This document shows, in pieces, positions 1 through 6,649 of a DNA stretch of 20,697 bases. The notes under the pieces were generated by a model, which saw only the letters and a program-made list of their open reading frames with translations, did not search any database and was not told the DNA's origin. The translations under genes and the position numbers were made by a program. Position 1 is the first letter of the stretch; each line of letters opens with the position of its first letter. Source of the stretch: an uncultured Roseburia sp. (GTDB lineage: Bacteria; Bacillota_A; Clostridia; Lachnospirales; Lachnospiraceae); assembly GCA_900753715.1 (NCBI GenBank), contig CAAEAE010000122.1:1-20697 (forward strand), given 5' to 3'.

Positions 1-81
1 AGGGATTTGAACCCTCGCGCCGCTATTAACGACCTGCACCCTTTCCAGGGGTGTCCCTTCGGCCAGCTTGGGTACTTCTCC
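1..81 (-). tRNA. tRNA-Ser (GGA), 3' end cut by window edge
   Basis: Read on the minus strand this begins with the acceptor strand GGAGAAG, U8, A9 and a D-arm CCC/GGG. The anticodon stem CACCC/GGGUG encloses the loop CUGGAAA, giving anticodon GGA (plus-strand positions 44-46), which reads UCC and UCU serine codons. A long variable arm, diagnostic of class II tRNAs, and a T-loop with GGUUCAAAUC follow. The last few bases of the acceptor stem lie outside the window. It is the second gene of a tandem serine tRNA pair, probably cotranscribed from the promoter at 250-278. Confidence 0.93.
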
Positions 82-111
82 GAATAATAAATCAATATTT
101 ATCATTATATT

Positions 112-128
112 GCCAGATGTTATCTGGC
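112..128. repeat. Perfect 7-bp hairpin between the two tRNA genes
   Basis: GCCAGAT and ATCTGGC are separated by a GTT triloop. The element sits in the 50-base spacer, a few bases past the 3' end of the upstream tRNA. No T-tract follows, so it is not a normal intrinsic terminator. It may be a processing or spacer hairpin in the bicistronic tRNA precursor. Confidence 0.5.
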
Positions 129-131
129 GAG

Positions 132-217
132 CGGAGAGGATGGGATTCGAACCCATGTGCCCTTGCGGACAAACGGTTTTCAAGACCGCCTCGTTATGAC
201 CACTTCGATACCTCTCC
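132..217 (-). tRNA. tRNA-Ser (UGA)
   Basis: On the minus strand the acceptor stem GGAGAGG/CCUCUCC pairs perfectly. The anticodon stem GCGGU/ACCGU encloses the loop CUUGAAA, giving anticodon UGA (plus-strand positions 180-182), which reads UCA codons. A variable arm of class II length lies between the anticodon and T arms, and the T-loop GGUUCGAAUCC is canonical. Discriminator G73 is encoded but CCA is not, so the CCA tail must be added after transcription and 3' trimming. The two serine tRNAs have different anticodons and are not simple duplicates. Confidence 0.95.
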
Positions 218-249
218 ATGTGCTAGCACCACAAATCAGTGCGAAGTTT

Positions 250-278
250 ATTCTACCATCTGTTTCTTATGATGTCAA
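250..278 (-). promoter_or_regulatory. Sigma-A-type promoter for the tRNA-Ser pair
   Basis: On the minus strand TTGACA (273-278) is followed by exactly 17 bases and TAGAAT (250-255). The -35 box is consensus and the -10 box differs by one base. The predicted transcription start lies roughly 25 bases before the mature tRNA-Ser(UGA). Confidence 0.85.
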
Positions 279-333
279 CATCTTTTTTGCATTTTTTTCA
301 TTTTTTTACATATTATCCATTCACATCCTATCA

Positions 334-1023
334 TTATAAGGACGAAAGATATGCCTCTGCTGCCACCAAATCCTCCGGTGTCGTTATCTTAAGGTTCTGA
401 TAGCTTCCCTGTACAAGCTTTACTTTATGCTCTGTCATCTGTTCAAGTACCATGGAATCGTCCGTCACAGATACCTCTCCCCGGGCAAACATTTTTTCAT
501 AAGCATCTAAAATAAGTGGATAGAAAAATGCCTGCGGCGTCTGTATCTGCCACAGAAGGCTTCTGTCCGGTGTTTCCTTTACAAATCCATCACCGTCGGC
601 AATTTTAATAGTATCTTTTACCGGAACAGCGGCAACGCACGCCTGACATTCCTTCACAGTGTCTATCAGCCGCGCAATGAGTTTTTCATCCACAAAAGGG
701 CGTGCCCCGTCATGTATCAGCACATAGTCCGTCCCCTTTGCCGCCTTTAATCCTTCATATACGGAATGGTAGCGTTCTTTTCCACCCTCCACAATTGCCA
801 TTACTTTTGTGAAAGCGTATTTTTCTACCAGTTCCCGTCTGCAATATTCTGTTTCTCCATGTCCCGTTACCAATACAATATCTGTTATATTGCTTTCCTC
901 AAATGCCTTTAATGCATAATAAAGCACCGGTTTGCCTGACAGCATCAGATATTGCTTGTGTACCTTTGAGTTCATGCGTTTCCCGCTTCCTGCTGCCAGT
1001 ACAATCGCCGTGGTTTTCATCAT
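334..1023 (-). CDS. ispD: 2-C-methyl-D-erythritol 4-phosphate cytidylyltransferase
   Basis: IspD transfers CMP from CTP to 2-C-methyl-D-erythritol 4-phosphate, the third step of the MEP route to isoprenoids, in the cytoplasm. The N-terminus carries the nucleotide-binding loop LAAGSGKRM. LIHDGARPFV lies in the middle and VTDDSMVLE towards the end, all conserved in this family. Length (about 229 residues) is normal. An upstream GTG is also possible, but it overlaps the likely ribosome binding site AAAAGGTG, so one of the two consecutive ATG codons (1023 or 1020) is preferred. It starts about 10 bases after the tsaD stop and is the last gene of the long cluster. The reading frame ends with TAA, TGA and TAG back to back. 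Confidence 0.95.
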   Translation of the reverse strand: MMKTTAIVLAAGSGKRMNSKVHKQYLMLSGKPVLYYALKAFEESNITDIVLVTGHGETEYCRRELVEKYAFTKVMAIVEGGKERYHSVYEGLKAAKGTDYVLIHDGARPFVDEKLIARLIDTVKECQACVAAVPVKDTIKIADGDGFVKETPDRSLLWQIQTPQAFFYPLILDAYEKMFARGEVSVTDDSMVLEQMTEHKVKLVQGSYQNLKITTPEDLVAAEAYLSSL

Positions 1024-1032
1024 CGTCACCTT

Positions 1033-2058
1033 TTAACGTTCTCCCAGTTTTAAGTTCGGCACTGCGTTTAAATCCAGCCCGTCTCTTTTTCCACCAATAA
1101 AATCATAATATGCTGCTGCTCCAATCATCGCCGCATTATCCGTACACAGAATTGGCGACGGATGGTAAAATGCCACGCCTTTTTTCTCACATGCCTCGCG
1201 CATCCCTTCCCGCAGTGCTCCATTGGACGCCACGCCGCCTGCAATTGCAAATTTGTCCATTCCAAATTCATCGATTGCTTTCATGGCATTTCCGATTAAG
1301 ACATCCGTCACTGCTTTCTGGAAGGAAGCTGCCACGTCTGCCTGTACAATCTCGATGCCTTTCATTTTACACCCGTTGAGGTAATTGAGTACTGCCGATT
1401 TGAGTCCGCTGAAACTAAAGTCATAAGGTCCGTCTGCTATTTTAGCGCGTGGAAACTCGATGGCATGAGGATTTCCTTCTCTTGCCACCTTCTCAATCTT
1501 CGGTCCACCCGGATAGCCAAGTCCGATTGCCCGCGCTACCTTATCAAATGCTTCTCCCGCCGCATCGTCACGGGTTCTTCCCAGTATCTCGTATTTTCCG
1601 TAGTCTGCAACCTTCACAAGATGCGTATGTCCTCCTGAAACTACCAGACATAAAAACGGAGGTTCTAACTCTTTGTTTTCGATATAATTGGCGCTGATAT
1701 GCCCTTCAATATGGTGGACTCCCACCAACGGTTTGCCGGATGCATAACTGATTGCCTTTGCCTCTGCCACTCCGACTAACAATGCACCCACTAAGCCCGG
1801 TCCATAGGTCACTCCAATGGCATCCATCTCTTTGAGCGTCATGTCTGCATCGGAGAGTGCCTGTGTGATTACCTGATTAATCTTTTCAATGTGCTTACGT
1901 GAAGCAATCTCCGGCACTACACCTCCATAGAGCGTATGCAATGCAATCTGGGATGATATGACATTACTGCGGACATCCCTTCCATTTACCACAACTGCTG
2001 CCGCAGTCTCATCACAGGAACTTTCAATTGCCAATATTTTTACTTCTTTTTCACTCAT
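1033..2058 (-). CDS. tsaD: tRNA N6-threonylcarbamoyladenosine synthase subunit TsaD
   Basis: TsaD (Kae1/YgjD family) transfers the threonylcarbamoyl group from threonylcarbamoyl-AMP to A37 of tRNAs that read ANN codons, together with TsaB and TsaE. The start [11 protein letters not shown] is the family signature. The metal-binding HxxxH motif is at H116 and H120 (VHHIEGH), SGGHTHLV follows near 141, and [10 protein letters not shown] and CTDNAAMIG mark the nucleotide-binding C-terminal lobe. At 341 residues it is full length. Its ATG overlaps the end of the upstream DUF6715-like gene by 8 bases, suggesting translational coupling. tsaE and tsaB are in the same cluster. Confidence 0.97.
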   Translation of the reverse strand: MSEKEVKILAIESSCDETAAAVVVNGRDVRSNVISSQIALHTLYGGVVPEIASRKHIEKINQVITQALSDADMTLKEMDAIGVTYGPGLVGALLVGVAEAKAISYASGKPLVGVHHIEGHISANYIENKELEPPFLCLVVSGGHTHLVKVADYGKYEILGRTRDDAAGEAFDKVARAIGLGYPGGPKIEKVAREGNPHAIEFPRAKIADGPYDFSFSGLKSAVLNYLNGCKMKGIEIVQADVAASFQKAVTDVLIGNAMKAIDEFGMDKFAIAGGVASNGALREGMREACEKKGVAFYHPSPILCTDNAAMIGAAAYYDFIGGKRDGLDLNAVPNLKLGER

Positions 2059-2632
2059 TTGAAGAGTCTCCTTCTGTCAGATAGAAGACTAAAATCTTCC
2101 ACTTTCCATCTGTATCTTTTCTAAGTACATAAGTCTGATATGTGCGTTCATACGATTTTGCTTTTCCATTTGAAATAAAATAATTCACCGTCACATATGC
2201 ACATTCCCTGCTGTCTATCGTTTTAAACTCGACTTCATTTGAAGAACATACAGATGCACTGTTGATGGTTTTTTCCTGGCTCTTATAATCTTCGATTTCC
2301 AGTTTTAAATCTTCAAAATACTGGTCTCTTGGATTGTTTTCAAGCAATTCCTCATCAAACAACAGTCTTGCCTGATCTCCTAATGCCGTCACTTCATCTT
2401 CCGTACAGTCTGAATTGTAAAAGCAGCTGATAATCCGGTTATACAGTTTCACCACTTCCCGCGGTGTCGCAGGATAGTTCTTTTCGATATCCATCGCTGC
2501 CAACTTCTGTACTTCCGTAAGTTCCGTCTCATCTGCCGTATTGTGTCCGCGGCTCCAGGTGATATACCCGAACAGACCGATAACCACAAGTACACATACA
2601 ATCGCTGCAATCACTGAATTTCTTTTTTTCAT
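2051..2632 (-). CDS. DUF6715-like membrane-anchored protein of unknown function
   Basis: The 193-residue product starts with KK and a single hydrophobic segment (about residues 7-25), followed by an acidic extracytoplasmic domain. This resembles small Lachnospiraceae proteins grouped as DUF6715. The anchor has no lipobox. The tail has a beta-rich pattern ([27 protein letters not shown]) like NTF2-fold or DUF4878-type domains, which is inference only. The start at 2632 is chosen because GGGAGGAG lies at proper distance; an upstream in-frame ATG would overlap rnz. The gene sits between rnz and tsaD and overlaps tsaD by 8 bases. No function can be assigned. Confidence 0.85.
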   Translation of the reverse strand: MKKRNSVIAAIVCVLVVIGLFGYITWSRGHNTADETELTEVQKLAAMDIEKNYPATPREVVKLYNRIISCFYNSDCTEDEVTALGDQARLLFDEELLENNPRDQYFEDLKLEIEDYKSQEKTINSASVCSSNEVEFKTIDSRECAYVTVNYFISNGKAKSYERTYQTYVLRKDTDGKWKILVFYLTEGDSSNE

Positions 2633-2651
2633 AGGTATCTCCTCCCTAGTT

Positions 2652-3572
2652 CTACGCTTCGTCCTCCTCAAACAGCAATTCTACTGTTTTGCCATCCTTT
2701 CCAAGCTTTGCATTCGGAAAGGTCTGTAAGACCTGCGGCATATAGTCTTCCGCACGCACCAGCGAAGGCGAAAAATGGGTGAGCCACATTTCTGCCACCT
2801 CCGCACGCTTTGCCATTTCTGCCGCTTCGTAAAACGTCATATGTTTATACTGCTTTGCCTTTACCAGCTTCTCCTTCTCTGCATACATTCCCTCGCAAAT
2901 AAAAAGGTCGGAGCCTCTCGCCGACTGTACGATGGACTCTGTCGGTCTGCTGTCCGTACAGTACGTAACCTTGATGCCCTTTCTGGCTGCCCCAAGCACC
3001 ATATCCGGTGTGTAGACGTCTCCCTGTTCGGTGTGTATGGTTTCGCCCTTCTGTAAGCGGTTCCAGTAGCACTGCGGAATCTGTTTTTCTCTTGCCCGCT
3101 CCACCTGAAATCGTCCACATCTCTTGATTTCCACTGCATAGCCGTAACAGATGACACTGTGGCTTACCCGAAATGCATGGATATGGTATCCGTTTATCTC
3201 TATATCGGCTTCCGGTTCCGTAATTTCAATATATTTCAGTGTAAAAGGAAGTTCCGGTGCTATCGTCCGAAGTGCGGATACCACCCGTTCAAGTCCTTTG
3301 GGTCCAATTAAAGTCAGCGGCTCGGTGCGCTCTGCGTTTCCCATCGTAAGCAAAAGCCCTGGCAGACCGCTGATATGGTCCGCGTGATAATGGGTAAAGC
3401 AGATGACATCGATTGGTTTAAATGTCCAGCCTTTTTCTTTTATGGCAATCTGCGTTCCCTCTCCGCAATCAATTAACAGGCTGCTGCCGTTGTAACGCAT
3501 CATCGCCGCCGTAAGCCAGCGGTGAGGGAGCGGCATCATTCCTGCTGTTCCTAACAGGCATACATCTAACAT
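2652..3572 (-). CDS. rnz: Ribonuclease Z
   Basis: RNase Z is a zinc-dependent endonuclease of the metallo-beta-lactamase superfamily that cuts the 3' trailer from tRNA precursors, especially those without an encoded CCA. The HxHxDH motif is at 61-66 (THYHADHISGLPG). Downstream metal ligands appear as VSHSV, CTDSRP and LTHFSPS. The 306-residue length matches the short bacterial form. A ribosome binding site AGGAG precedes the ATG. It lies within the t6A cluster, and the nearby tRNA-Ser(UGA) lacks an encoded CCA, so it is a plausible substrate. Other metallo-beta-lactamase hydrolases are less likely given these motifs. Confidence 0.93.
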   Translation of the reverse strand: MLDVCLLGTAGMMPLPHRWLTAAMMRYNGSSLLIDCGEGTQIAIKEKGWTFKPIDVICFTHYHADHISGLPGLLLTMGNAERTEPLTLIGPKGLERVVSALRTIAPELPFTLKYIEITEPEADIEINGYHIHAFRVSHSVICYGYAVEIKRCGRFQVERAREKQIPQCYWNRLQKGETIHTEQGDVYTPDMVLGAARKGIKVTYCTDSRPTESIVQSARGSDLFICEGMYAEKEKLVKAKQYKHMTFYEAAEMAKRAEVAEMWLTHFSPSLVRAEDYMPQVLQTFPNAKLGKDGKTVELLFEEDEA

Positions 3573-3591
3573 GGATTTCTCCTATTCATTT

Positions 3592-3822
3592 CTATAATAA
3601 TTCTGTCACGCGCTGCTTTTCCGGCGGAATGACAAACTGCTCCACCAGTTTATCATAACATTCCTCGCACAGGTCAAAGCAATGGCGGGTTCCATCCTTT
3701 TTATCGGAAAAATATCCCCACTCCTTACTGACTGCCAGGTAGGACGCGTAGTCTCTCCCCTCCTGTGCACAGATTTTTTTGCCACAGCGGTTACAATAAA
3801 TATCGTTTTCTTTTCTGCTCAT
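3592..3822 (-). CDS. Small cysteine-rich, zinc-ribbon-like protein
   Basis: The 76-residue soluble protein has cysteines at 10, 13, 18, 48, 52 and 55 plus H47. CNRCGK and CEECYDKL form two CxxC knuckles of the kind that bind one zinc ion. Between them lies a conserved-looking aromatic stretch (DYASYLAVSKEWGYF). I recognise the general type from Firmicutes but know no function. The start at 3822 is set by AAGGAGG seven bases upstream; an earlier in-frame start has no such site. It lies between rimI and rnz on the same strand, 58 and 19 bases away, so it is probably cotranscribed with the translation-related genes. Confidence 0.85.
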   Translation of the reverse strand: MSRKENDIYCNRCGKKICAQEGRDYASYLAVSKEWGYFSDKKDGTRHCFDLCEECYDKLVEQFVIPPEKQRVTELL

Positions 3823-3880
3823 GATACAGCCTCCTTCTGACACCATTTTACCTGCTGCGTAAGGCAGTTTGTAGTGGAAA

Positions 3881-4318
3881 TTACTGGCCGTATATCATAA
3901 TATAGGCATCTTCTTTTGGCAGTTCATAAAAGCCCTTACGCACGCCACAGCGTACATAGCCGTGTTTTTCGTAAAGACGGATTGCAGGTTCATTTGAAAC
4001 GCGCACCTCTAACACAATCTGCTGTATTCCTTTTTGGGCAGCACACTCTGCCATTTTATCCAAAAGTGCGTCTCCGATGCCTTTTCTTCGCATCTTCTGC
4101 GCCACTGCCACATTGACAATCTCTCCTTCATCGACAGACAGATACATTCCCGCATATCCCACAACTTCCTGCCCGTCACAGGCAGCCAGAAAAATCGTAT
4201 TGGGAAGCTGTAAGGAATCCAGAAATCCTTTCTCACTCCAAGGCTGTGAAAATGTCTGACTTTCAAGTTCTGCCACCTGCGGCACGTCCTCCGGTTTCAT
4301 GTTGCGGATTATCGTCAA
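3881..4318 (-). CDS. rimI: Ribosomal-protein-S18-alanine N-acetyltransferase
   Basis: RimI is a GNAT-fold enzyme that acetylates the N-terminal alanine of ribosomal protein S18. The acetyl-CoA pyrophosphate loop is QKMRRKGIG at 75-82. LEVRVSNEPAIRLYEKHGY (103-121) is the family's conserved second half, including the glutamate at 104. Length (145) is normal. The start appears to be TTG at 4318. Its TTGA overlaps the tsaB stop by four bases and GAAGGG stands about eight bases upstream, whereas the first ATG lies 18 bases later and too far from that site. The tsaB-rimI pairing is common in bacteria. Confidence 0.93.
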   Translation of the reverse strand: MTIIRNMKPEDVPQVAELESQTFSQPWSEKGFLDSLQLPNTIFLAACDGQEVVGYAGMYLSVDEGEIVNVAVAQKMRRKGIGDALLDKMAECAAQKGIQQIVLEVRVSNEPAIRLYEKHGYVRCGVRKGFYELPKEDAYIMIYGQ

Positions 4319-5031
4319 ATGTCATTCCCTTCTTTCTGACGTTCCTTCTGCTCTCTTTCTGCCTGGGATAGTCTCAAATAATCAGGGGTATGCTCTTGTG
4401 CGGTTTCCACCTGTCCCCGTTTTAAATATTCCATGCCAAGTGCCGCTACCGCGCCGGCACACTGGCGGTTTAAATGCAGCGGAGCAAAGCTGTATGGCAC
4501 TTCGCAATGCGTGTCAAGATATTCTTTAAACACCGGTACGCCATCTCCAAGGAATACTACCGGTTGCCCGATTTTGTTTATGTGTGCAGTAATCTCGTCA
4601 ATTCCCACCGCGCACTGCGGTCTGACAATCTGAAATTCACCGTTTTCAAACCTGTAAAGTCCGGTGTATGTCTGATTTCTTCTGGCATCCATCAGCGGAC
4701 ATATCATGTCCTTGTGTCCCACCAGATTGTATGCAAGTGCATCCACCGTCGGCACATGGATAAGCGGCTTATTTAATGCCAGTCCTAATCCCTTTGCCGT
4801 TGCAGAGCCAATCCGAAGCCCCGTGAAGGAACCCGGTCCGCCGGAAACTGCAATCGCGTCAATTGTTTTCAAATCGAGTTCTATCATGCGTGCCACTTCA
4901 TCGAGCATGGGAAGAAGCGTCTGGGAATGTGTCTTTTTGTAATTGACCGTATACTCCCCGAGCAGTGTCGTATCCTCTGCCACTGCAACACTTGCCACAA
5001 GTCCTGAACTGTCCAATGCTAATAGTTTCAT
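4315..5031 (-). CDS. tsaB: tRNA threonylcarbamoyladenosine biosynthesis protein TsaB
   Basis: TsaB is the catalytically inactive ASKHA paralogue of TsaD and the scaffold that holds TsaD and TsaE in the t6A-forming complex. The protein opens with KLLALDSSG and carries KKTHSQTLLPMLDEV and SGGPGSFTGLRIG, both family hallmarks. Length is 238 residues. The start at 5031 is preferred because homologues begin with this segment and GGAAAGGG lies just upstream; an earlier in-frame ATG would add 22 atypical residues and overlap tsaE. It starts 28 bases after the tsaE stop and overlaps rimI by four bases, consistent with coupled translation. Confidence 0.95.
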   Translation of the reverse strand: MKLLALDSSGLVASVAVAEDTTLLGEYTVNYKKTHSQTLLPMLDEVARMIELDLKTIDAIAVSGGPGSFTGLRIGSATAKGLGLALNKPLIHVPTVDALAYNLVGHKDMICPLMDARRNQTYTGLYRFENGEFQIVRPQCAVGIDEITAHINKIGQPVVFLGDGVPVFKEYLDTHCEVPYSFAPLHLNRQCAGAVAALGMEYLKRGQVETAQEHTPDYLRLSQAEREQKERQKEGNDI

Positions 5032-5059
5032 AATTTGCCCTTTCCACCGTCTAAAAGTT

Positions 5060-5497
5060 TTACCCCCGGCGGCTGATTGTGATTCTGCGGTAGTCAAAAC
5101 CGCGTTCCAGATCTTTTTCTATGGTGACGTCATACCGCGTATCCGGAAGCAGTTCCTCAATGAGGTTTGCCCATTCAATCATACATAAGCCGTCTCCATA
5201 AAAATAATCTTCATAACCGATTTCGTCCATTTCTTCCGGGTCACCAATCCGGTAGACATCAAAATGATAGAATGGCATTCTGCCTTCCTCATAAATCTGC
5301 ACAATGGTAAAGGTCGGACTTGAAACCGGTTCTGTAATGCCAAGTCCTTCTGCGATTCCCTGTGTAAACACGGTTTTTCCGACCCCTAAGTCTCCCACCA
5401 GTGTATACACATCTCCCGGCTGTGCCGTTTCGCCAATCTTTCGCCCAAGTGCACGAGTTTCCTCCGCGGAATAGGTTTCATATATCTGTTCGCTCAT
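5060..5497 (-). CDS. tsaE: tRNA threonylcarbamoyladenosine biosynthesis ATPase TsaE
   Basis: TsaE is a small P-loop ATPase needed for turnover of the TsaB-TsaD complex. The Walker A loop GDLGVGKT is at 35-42. SSPTFTIVQIYE, FYHFDVYRI and MIEWANLIEELLP follow in the family order. About 145 residues is standard. The second ATG (5497) is chosen because GGAGG lies six bases before it, while the ATG at 5503 would abut that site. It is followed by tsaB 28 bases later. Confidence 0.95.
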   Translation of the reverse strand: MSEQIYETYSAEETRALGRKIGETAQPGDVYTLVGDLGVGKTVFTQGIAEGLGITEPVSSPTFTIVQIYEEGRMPFYHFDVYRIGDPEEMDEIGYEDYFYGDGLCMIEWANLIEELLPDTRYDVTIEKDLERGFDYRRITISRRG

Positions 5498-5509
5498 ATC
5501 CATCCTCCG

Positions 5510-6007
5510 CTATTTCATTTTTATACGAAATTTCTCTAATTTTTCTTTTGCCAGATTGGAGAGTGCCTGATAGTTTTCCCCGAGCTGCTCTCTCGGAATG
5601 ACATAAGCATTTTTCCGGCTGCTGTACACCAGAACATTTCTCTTCGTTGCCACCATCTTATAAATCTGGTTCCACCCAAGTTCTGCCGATGCCTCTCCCT
5701 GGGATACCTTAAATCCGTCTGCATCTACCACATAATGTAACGGCTTTGACAGCTCTTACGATGCCGCAATGCTCTGTCTGGAGCGCAGCTTTAAGGTAAC
5801 CGGTGCATAAAACAGGAATAAAATTCCAAACACCGCATAAAGCAACGTATAAGTCATCTCCACGGTTCCAAAGGTGTAAACCGTCAAAACAAGCATCGCA
5901 ATTCCAAGGACAATCGAAATCCATCCGTGTATTCCCGTATACATCTGATACATATTAAAACGATATAAATCTTCCGGCTTTAAACGAACCTCAAATTCTA
6001 CCTGCAT
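5510..6007 (-). pseudogene. YcxB-like membrane protein gene broken by an in-frame stop
   Basis: The frame starts at 6007 behind AGAGGAG and encodes 83 residues: a beta-rich N-terminus, two membrane helices (about 29-46 and 50-68) and KLRSRQSIAAS. It then meets TAA at 5756-5758. The same frame continues as ELSKPLHYVVDADGFKVSQG and runs to 5510 with the YcxB-type C-terminal domain (WNQIYKMVATKRNVLVYSSRKNAY). No shift is needed: reading one sense codon instead of the stop restores a protein of about 165 residues, the usual family size. GAA or CAA or AAA to TAA by a single substitution would explain it. A GTG at 5731 could start the tail on its own but has no good ribosome binding site. Confidence 0.85.
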
Positions 6008-6032
6008 CCTGTTTTGCTCCTCTCTCGCCTCT

Positions 6033-6635
6033 TTATCTGGCAGTGCCCTTTAACAGTGGTGAAATATGCTTGTAAATCAAAAATGTAATGACCACCGACA
6101 GCATTCCTTTTACAAATGTAAATGGCATATTAAAGAAAATCAAACATTGCAAGATGTTCTTCATCGATGGCAGTATTGCCTGATATGCTGCAAGGATTGT
6201 CTCTTGTGGCATGAAATTATAATAAAACGGATATACAAACAGGTAATTGGAAAAAACGCTGATTACTGCCATAAACGCAGCCCCTAACAAGGAGCCGGCA
6301 AGAGCGCTTTTCCGGCTCTTTTTGTGCTTATAAATCAGTCCTGCCGGAAGTACAAACGCCGTTCCGAGGATAAAGTTGGAAAGTTCCCCAACGCCTCCGG
6401 TGCTGCTTACGGTAAGGTGCAGTATATTTTTTATCAGACACACCATCACCCCGCACGCTGGCCCCATCGCAAAGGAACCAATCAGTGCCGGAAGCTCGGA
6501 AAAATCCATCTGGATAAAGCTTGGTATCAAAAATGCAATTGGAAAATCAAAAAGCATTAACACAAATGCGATTGCGGATAACATTGCCGTCACCGTCAGA
6601 TAACGGACATTTATCATTTTATTCTGCCTACTCAT
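6033..6635 (-). CDS. ribU: ECF transporter S component, riboflavin-type (RibU)
   Basis: RibU is the membrane substrate-binding subunit of energy-coupling-factor transporters, taking up riboflavin with a shared EcfT and EcfA module that is not in this window. The 200-residue protein has about six hydrophobic segments. It shows the RibU-like stretch PSFIQMDFSELPALIGSFA (near 38-56), GVGELSNFILGTAFVLPAG, and the N-terminal helix that docks EcfT. AGGAG lies six bases before the ATG, 14 bases after the tex stop. No FMN riboswitch is visible because the upstream space is occupied by tex, so it is probably expressed with tex. Substrate assignment is by similarity. Confidence 0.87.
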   Translation of the reverse strand: MSRQNKMINVRYLTVTAMLSAIAFVLMLFDFPIAFLIPSFIQMDFSELPALIGSFAMGPACGVMVCLIKNILHLTVSSTGGVGELSNFILGTAFVLPAGLIYKHKKSRKSALAGSLLGAAFMAVISVFSNYLFVYPFYYNFMPQETILAAYQAILPSMKNILQCLIFFNMPFTFVKGMLSVVITFLIYKHISPLLKGTAR

Positions 6636-6649
6636 CTTCTGCTCCTGTT

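Noticed and set aside
104..109. TATAAT on the minus strand just before tRNA-Ser(GGA), as a separate promoter
   Set aside because: The position 17 bases upstream reads GCTCGC, unlike a -35 box, and the DNA there is AT-rich, so a chance match is likely. The upstream promoter at 250-278 suffices for both tRNAs.
5709..5924. Frameshift as the cause of the split ycxB-like gene
   Set aside because: Both halves are in the same frame; 24 bases separate the stop from the second half's GTG and translate to fitting residues. The lesion is a stop codon, not an indel.
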